This document shows, piece after piece, positions 60,032-64,000 of a stretch of DNA of 64,000 bases. Below the pieces are notes generated by a model, which saw only the letters and a program-made list of their open reading frames with translations, ran no database searches and was not told where the DNA came from. Source of the DNA: JBKEDF01 sp047975325 (GTDB taxonomy: Bacteria; Pseudomonadota; Alphaproteobacteria; Rhodobacterales; Rhodobacteraceae); NCBI GenBank assembly GCA_047975325.1, contig JBKEDF010000098.1, positions 21,402 through 85,401 of the forward strand, written 5' to 3'. Position numbers and translations under genes: made by a program. Every line of letters starts with the position of its first letter. Positions within the stretch are counted from its first letter, which is position 1.

Positions 60032-60919
60032 ATGGTAAGCAGTTTGAATATCTACACCGAGTTTTTTGGATTACGCGAAAGGCCATTTTCGCTCGTTCCC
60101 GATCCCGCATTCATCTATTGGTCCAAATCCCATCAACGTGCTTTCTCGATGCTGGAATATGGCATCATGACCTGTGCCCCGATCACCCTCGTCACGGGTG
60201 AGATCGGGTCGGGCAAGACAACGCTCCTGCAACATCTGCTGCGGTCGGTGGACGGGGATGTGCGCATTGCCCTCGTCTCCAACGCACATGGCGACCGAGG
60301 CGAATTGCTGCGCTGGGTTCTGATGGCGCTCGATCAACCGACCGAAGCGGGGGAAAACTATGTCGATCTCTTTGCCCGGTTCCAGGAATATCTGATCACC
60401 GAATATGCCGCCGGCCGCCGGGTTGCGGTGATCCTGGACGAAGCGCAGAACCTGAATCGCGAAAGCCTTGAGGAATTGCGCATGTTTACCAATATCAACA
60501 CCAACAAGGATGAACTGCTGCAGCTTATTCTTGTCGGACAGCCGGAATTGCGCGATATCATCCGCCGCCCCGATCTTCGCCAATTCGCGCAGCGTGTATC
60601 GGCGGCTTTCCACCTGACGGCCATGGACGTCAGGACGGTTCGCGCCTATATCCGGCACCGTCTTGAGGTTGCCGGTGCCGAATATGAAATTTTCAGCAGT
60701 CAGGCAGCCAATCTGGTACATCAGGCCACCGGCGGGGTGCCGCGGCTGGTCAACCAACTTAGTGACTTCGCAATGGTCTATGCCTATACGAATGGAAAAC
60801 CGAAAGTGTCACGCAGGACGGTCCAATCCGTTCTGGATGATGGTGTGTTCTTTGCCGGTGAAACGGTAGAGCCTGAAAGGGCCATCGACAACGCGCCAGG
60901 TGATAACGGGGGCATCTGA
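60032..60919 (+). CDS. ExeA/GspA-like AAA ATPase of an exopolysaccharide locus
   Basis: A 295-residue cytoplasmic ATPase. The N-terminal YTEFFGLRERPFSLVPDP is the conserved opening of this family; Walker A GEIGSGKT is at 56-63 and Walker B is VAVILDEAQNL, followed by ILVGQPELRD (sensor-like region). In exosortase-associated polysaccharide clusters a similar ATPase is encoded with chain-length and tyrosine kinase proteins. It is followed after three bases by the Wzz-like gene. Its exact role in polymer assembly is not established for the family. Confidence 0.87.
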   Translation: MVSSLNIYTEFFGLRERPFSLVPDPAFIYWSKSHQRAFSMLEYGIMTCAPITLVTGEIGSGKTTLLQHLLRSVDGDVRIALVSNAHGDRGELLRWVLMALDQPTEAGENYVDLFARFQEYLITEYAAGRRVAVILDEAQNLNRESLEELRMFTNINTNKDELLQLILVGQPELRDIIRRPDLRQFAQRVSAAFHLTAMDVRTVRAYIRHRLEVAGAEYEIFSSQAANLVHQATGGVPRLVNQLSDFAMVYAYTNGKPKVSRRTVQSVLDDGVFFAGETVEPERAIDNAPGDNGGI

Positions 60920-60922
60920 AAC

Positions 60923-62488
60923 ATGGATCTGAACTACTATTTTTCCCTGTTTCTGCGGCGGTCGCATTGGTTCATCCTGGTGCTCCTTGTCTGTACCGTG
61001 ATTGGTATCGGACTGGCGCGGATGCTTCCCACAGTCTATGGCGCAGAAGCACGGCTTGTTGTCGAATCCGAACAGATCCCCGATGAGCTTGCTGCCTCCA
61101 CCGTACAGACCCAGGCGACCGAACAGCTTCAGATCATCCAGCAGCGTATCCTGACCCGCAATATCCTGGTCGAGATGGCAAACCGGCTTTCGATTTACGG
61201 GGATCGGCAGGCAAACGGGGAACCGCCGCTTGATGCCGCCGATATCGTCGAGGATCTGCGGCGGCGTATCAAGATCGAAATCAGCGGCAGTTCCCCGGCA
61301 CAGCGCAGGGGGGACCCGCAAGCCACCATCGTGACGGTTTCCTTCGAGGCGCCAACGGCACAGCTTGCCGCTGCAGTAACGAATGAAGTTGTGACGCTGA
61401 TCCTTCGCGAAGATGTTTCAATGCGGACACGGGTGGCGCGTCAGACGCTTGAATTCTTTGAACAGGATGTCGAAAAGCTGGACCGTGAACTGTCCCGGAA
61501 ATCAGCCCAGATCCAGACATTCAAGGAAAGGAATATCTCTTCCCTGCCTGACAGCCTCGATTTTCGCCGCAGCCAACAAGCGGCAGCGCAGGAACGGCTG
61601 ACCCAGTTTGAACGGCAGGAGGCACTGTTGCGGGATCGTCGGGATCGCATGATCCAATTGCAAGGCTCCGCCGATACATCCGTCGAACTGCCTTCTTCCA
61701 CCGCCCGCAGTCCCGAACAGCAGCAGTTGCAGCAGCTCAAGGATGAACGGATATCATTGCTGGCCGTGCTGTCACCGGAAAACCCGAAGGTCCGTGTCCT
61801 TGAACAACGGATCGCCGCACTGGAAAAAATCGTGGCGGAGCAGCTTGTCGGCACTGCCGTCAATGAAAGCGGACAGCCAATGACCGCTTTCGATATCCAG
61901 ATGGCCGATCTGGAGGGACAGATCAGCTATCTCGTCCAGCAGAAGGAAGACGCCCGGGCAGAGATAGAACAATTGACGGCCTCCATCGCGGAAACACCGG
62001 GCAACGCGATCGCATTGGCAACACTTGAACGCGAATATGATGCCGTGCAGGATCAATATAACCGTGCCGTGGCCAACAAGGCGCGTGCCGAAACCGGCGA
62101 CATGATCGAAGCCCTTTCAAAGGGCCAGCGCATCAGCGTGATCGAGCAGGCCATTGCGCCAAGCGCCCCGACCAGTCCGAACCGCCCCGTGATCGCGGCG
62201 GCCGGGATCGGTGGTGGCATGCTGGCGGGGCTGGGGCTTATCGCGCTGATTGAACTTCTTACCGTCGGCATTCGTCGCCCCGTGGATCTGGTCAATGGTC
62301 TGGGGATCACACCTTTCGCCACGCTGCCCTATCTTCGCAGCGAAGATGATATCCGCCGCCGCAGGCTGATCATCTGGGGAAGCGTGGTGGTTGCCCTGCT
62401 TGGATTCGCATTGGCCCTCTGGGCAATTCACAGCTATCTCATACCACTGGATCTCCTGGCTGAGCGGATCCGGCGCGCTTTTGGTTGA
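60923..62488 (+). CDS. Polysaccharide chain-length determinant / co-polymerase (Wzz/GumC-like)
   Basis: A 521-residue inner-membrane protein. One membrane segment lies near the N-terminus (about 13-33, HWFILVLLVCTVIGIGLARM); two lie in the C-terminal region (about 412-435 and 468-490). Between them is a large periplasmic part with strong coiled-coil character (for example RQTLEFFEQDVEKLDRELSR and QQQLQQLKDERISL). The EREYDAVQDQYNRAVANKARAE segment is a GNVR-type tyrosine-kinase-partner signature. It sets chain length and works with the tyrosine kinase encoded 18 bases downstream. Confidence 0.9.
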   Translation: MDLNYYFSLFLRRSHWFILVLLVCTVIGIGLARMLPTVYGAEARLVVESEQIPDELAASTVQTQATEQLQIIQQRILTRNILVEMANRLSIYGDRQANGEPPLDAADIVEDLRRRIKIEISGSSPAQRRGDPQATIVTVSFEAPTAQLAAAVTNEVVTLILREDVSMRTRVARQTLEFFEQDVEKLDRELSRKSAQIQTFKERNISSLPDSLDFRRSQQAAAQERLTQFERQEALLRDRRDRMIQLQGSADTSVELPSSTARSPEQQQLQQLKDERISLLAVLSPENPKVRVLEQRIAALEKIVAEQLVGTAVNESGQPMTAFDIQMADLEGQISYLVQQKEDARAEIEQLTASIAETPGNAIALATLEREYDAVQDQYNRAVANKARAETGDMIEALSKGQRISVIEQAIAPSAPTSPNRPVIAAAGIGGGMLAGLGLIALIELLTVGIRRPVDLVNGLGITPFATLPYLRSEDDIRRRRLIIWGSVVVALLGFALALWAIHSYLIPLDLLAERIRRAFG

Positions 62489-62506
62489 CACGGGAAGGTA
62501 ATCCGA

Positions 62507-63334
62507 ATGGAAAAAATCCAGGAAGCCATCGCCAAGGCCCGCGCATCACGTGGCAGCGGCAGCACCACGGTTTCAGGAAAAGCTGCCCTCGCCGCGGACC
62601 ACCACCCGCAGAACCAACCCATCAGGGAAGCATGGGCCGCCCTGCAGCGCATCGAACCCGATCCGGCCCATCTGCAGAAACAGCGCGTCATCACCGCCAA
62701 GGGCGGTCATGAAAGCGCGGCCTTCGATGCGTTGCGAACCAAGACCCTGCAGGTGATGCGGGCCAATAACTGGCGCCGCTTGGCCATCACCTCCCCGACA
62801 CCGCGCTGCGGCAAGAGCACGACCATATTGAACCTGGCCTTTAGCCTCGCGCGGCAATCGGAACTGCGCACAATCGTAACCGACCTGGATTTACGCAGCC
62901 CTTCCCTGTCACGGCTTCTCGGCACCCCCCCCGGGCGCAGTTTTGTAGATCTGTATGAAGAACGCGCCGCTTTCGAAGATCAGGGCATGCGCTATCACGA
63001 TAACCTCGCCTTTTCGCTCAGTTCTGGCCCGGTACGAAATCCGGCAGAACTTCTCAGCGGTGAGGGGATCGAAGGAACGCTGGTCGATATTGAAAGGCGC
63101 TATGAGCCTGATCTGATGCTTTTTGATACGCCACCCATTCTGGCCTGCGATGACATGATGGCCTTTGCGGGCCACGTCGATTGCGTGCTTCTCGTGGCGG
63201 CGGCAGAACAGACAACAATCAAGGAAATCGACAATTGTGAACGCGAATTGGCCAGGCAGACCAATGTGATGGGCGTCGTGTTGAACAAATGCCGCTATAT
63301 GGGGCGGGAATACGGATATAGCTATTACGCCTGA
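62507..63334 (+). CDS. BY-type tyrosine autokinase (CpsD/CapB-like)
   Basis: A 275-residue cytoplasmic kinase. Walker A SPTPRCGKST is at 96-105, Walker A' is IVTDLDLRSPSLS, and Walker B LMLFDTPPIL. The C-terminal tail is Tyr-rich (RYMGREYGYSYYA), the expected autophosphorylation cluster. It pairs with the Wzz-like protein to control polymerisation or export of exopolysaccharide. The downstream continuation of the operon is interrupted by an IS element starting about 160 bases after its stop, so linked glycosyltransferase or polymerase genes, if any, lie beyond it. Confidence 0.9.
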   Translation: MEKIQEAIAKARASRGSGSTTVSGKAALAADHHPQNQPIREAWAALQRIEPDPAHLQKQRVITAKGGHESAAFDALRTKTLQVMRANNWRRLAITSPTPRCGKSTTILNLAFSLARQSELRTIVTDLDLRSPSLSRLLGTPPGRSFVDLYEERAAFEDQGMRYHDNLAFSLSSGPVRNPAELLSGEGIEGTLVDIERRYEPDLMLFDTPPILACDDMMAFAGHVDCVLLVAAAEQTTIKEIDNCERELARQTNVMGVVLNKCRYMGREYGYSYYA

Positions 63335-63496
63335 TCCCCGCCTCCCGCCAACATCACCTCTTCCGCCAATGCCGCAGCAACCGGCGATATCTGCCGCCAG
63401 GATTACCAACTTATTTTGTACAGATCGAAGAAGTCCCGCCCAGCTTCTATCAAGCGGTCATTTCGAAGGCATAGTTCTACCAGAGGTCGAAGGTAT

Positions 63497-64000
63497 GGTA
63501 ATCCCCCGTTTTTAACGGGGCACGTTCGTAGAATTCATACGGCCATTTTCAGCTTCTGTGCGGGTGTGATGCCGCCGATGCCCATGTTGGGGCGGTCGTT
63601 GTTGTAAGTCCAGAGCCATTGCGTGGCGTAGTCCTGAGCCTCCTCGATGCTTTCGCATGATGTATTGATCGAGCCATTCGTGACGGACGGTCCGGTTGTA
63701 ACGCTCGATATAGGCGTTCTGCTGGGACTGTCCTGGCTGGATATGCTGGATGGCGATCCCCCGCCTCGACGCCCATGACAGCAGCTTGGCGCTGATGTAT
63801 TCCGGGCCATTGTCGACCCGGATGCTTCCCGGCCTGCCGCGCCATTCGATGATCCGGTCCAGACTGCGAATGACCCGTTCTGCTGGCAGGGAAAAATCCA
63901 CCTCGATCCCCAGCCCTTCCCGGTTGAAATCGTCCAGCACGTTCAAGAGCCGGAACTGGCGCCCATCACCCAGCCGGTCGGCCATGAAGTCCATCGACCA
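63497..64000 (-). mobile_element. IS3-family insertion sequence, incomplete in window
   Basis: The stretch contains the 3' part of an IS3-type transposase gene on the minus strand and a stem-loop CCCCGTT-TTT-AACGGGG (63504-63520) just beyond its stop, as often found at IS ends to block read-in. The outer boundary is placed near 63497 (TGGTAATCCCC) from the loss of coding and the hairpin; the terminal inverted repeat and target duplication cannot be verified because the other end lies outside the window. Confidence 0.65.
63535..64000 (-). pseudogene. IS3-family transposase OrfB (rve domain), frameshifted and cut by window edge
   Basis: From the window edge the frame reads WSMDFM (first catalytic Asp), VDNGPEY (second Asp) and NAYIERYNR (Glu), the DDE triad of retroviral-type integrases, then RHEWLDQYI. 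At about 63652-63662 the frame shifts: the normal ending SIEEAQDYATQWLWTYNNDR and GGITPAQKLKM, closing with the stop at 63535, is in another frame. One extra base (ATC-ATGC-GAA where a family member would have a three-base codon) explains it. The copy is therefore probably inactive unless this is a sequencing error. It might still be mobilised by an intact relative elsewhere. Confidence 0.78.

Noticed and set aside
59905..60201. Small plus-strand frame overlapping the ExeA-like start
   Set aside because: Arg-rich, no conserved pattern, and it runs in another frame into the well-supported ATPase gene.

Overview
The window looks like chromosomal DNA of a GC-rich alphaproteobacterium, most likely a member of the Rhodobacterales. 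The reasons are the gene style (short gaps, many ATGA stop/start overlaps), the block smpB - mercaptopyruvate sulfurtransferase - aromatic/aspartate aminotransferase - amtB - glnK - class A PBP, and the abundance of small-molecule ABC transporters with dedicated ROK, SorC, LacI, GntR and TetR regulators. I saw no rRNA, tRNA or CRISPR array.

Layout. (1) 1-6.6 kb: a pyrimidine/hydantoin degradation locus on the minus strand: omega-amino acid:pyruvate aminotransferase, N-carbamoyl amino acid hydrolase (beta-ureidopropionase type), dihydropyrimidinase/hydantoinase, a small membrane protein, and an ABC ATPase followed by a truncated gene. A RutR-type TetR regulator is divergent. Two near-identical RutR-like boxes (4334-4349, 5905-5920) tie the locus together. 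(2) 6.7-13.6 kb: housekeeping genes and the ammonium transport/PII pair. (3) 13.7-19.1 kb: a ROK regulator, a NitT/TauT-type importer and a leaderless Cys-type sulfatase, suggesting uptake and intracellular desulfation of a small sulfate ester. (4) 19.2-35.0 kb: two linked sugar/polyol catabolic gene sets. One is glycerol-1-phosphate dehydrogenase family - HAD - class II aldolase, divergent from SorC regulator - FGGY kinase. The other is a ten-kb minus-strand operon (two permeases, Tat-exported binding protein, SDR, UgpC-like ATPase, fused aldolase/SDR, short FGGY kinase, HAD-IIA), divergent from a second SorC regulator. Both regulators sit beside long perfect inverted repeats.

(5) 35.3-37.8 kb: a tightly overlapping operon of membrane proteins (two HdeD-like proteins, an AI-2E family transporter, a two-TM potassium channel). 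(6) 37.8-47.8 kb: an accessory surface/glycan island. It holds two paralogous glycosyltransferases (one fused to a second domain), a sulfatase fused to RTX repeats, a LamG-like protein, a possibly degenerate SGNH-like protein, an alpha/beta-hydrolase-like protein and a GT32/methyltransferase-like fusion. This is the most unusual part of the window. (7) 47.9-56.3 kb: a second ketose system: ROK kinase, ketose 3-epimerase family protein, ribose-type ABC transporter, divergent LacI regulator and an FrcK-like kinase, with a perfect LacI operator between the divergent units. (8) 56.3-59.7 kb: gamma-glutamyltransferase, TauE/SafE exporter and GntR/FCD regulator in one operon behind an 11-bp-arm palindrome. 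(9) 60.0-63.3 kb: an exopolysaccharide export/regulation operon (ExeA-like ATPase, Wzz/GumC protein, tyrosine autokinase). It is followed by the end of an IS3-family insertion sequence whose transposase carries a frameshift and runs off the window.

All function calls come from reading translated sequences and motifs; no database search was run. Substrates of the transport/catabolic clusters are inferred and remain open.
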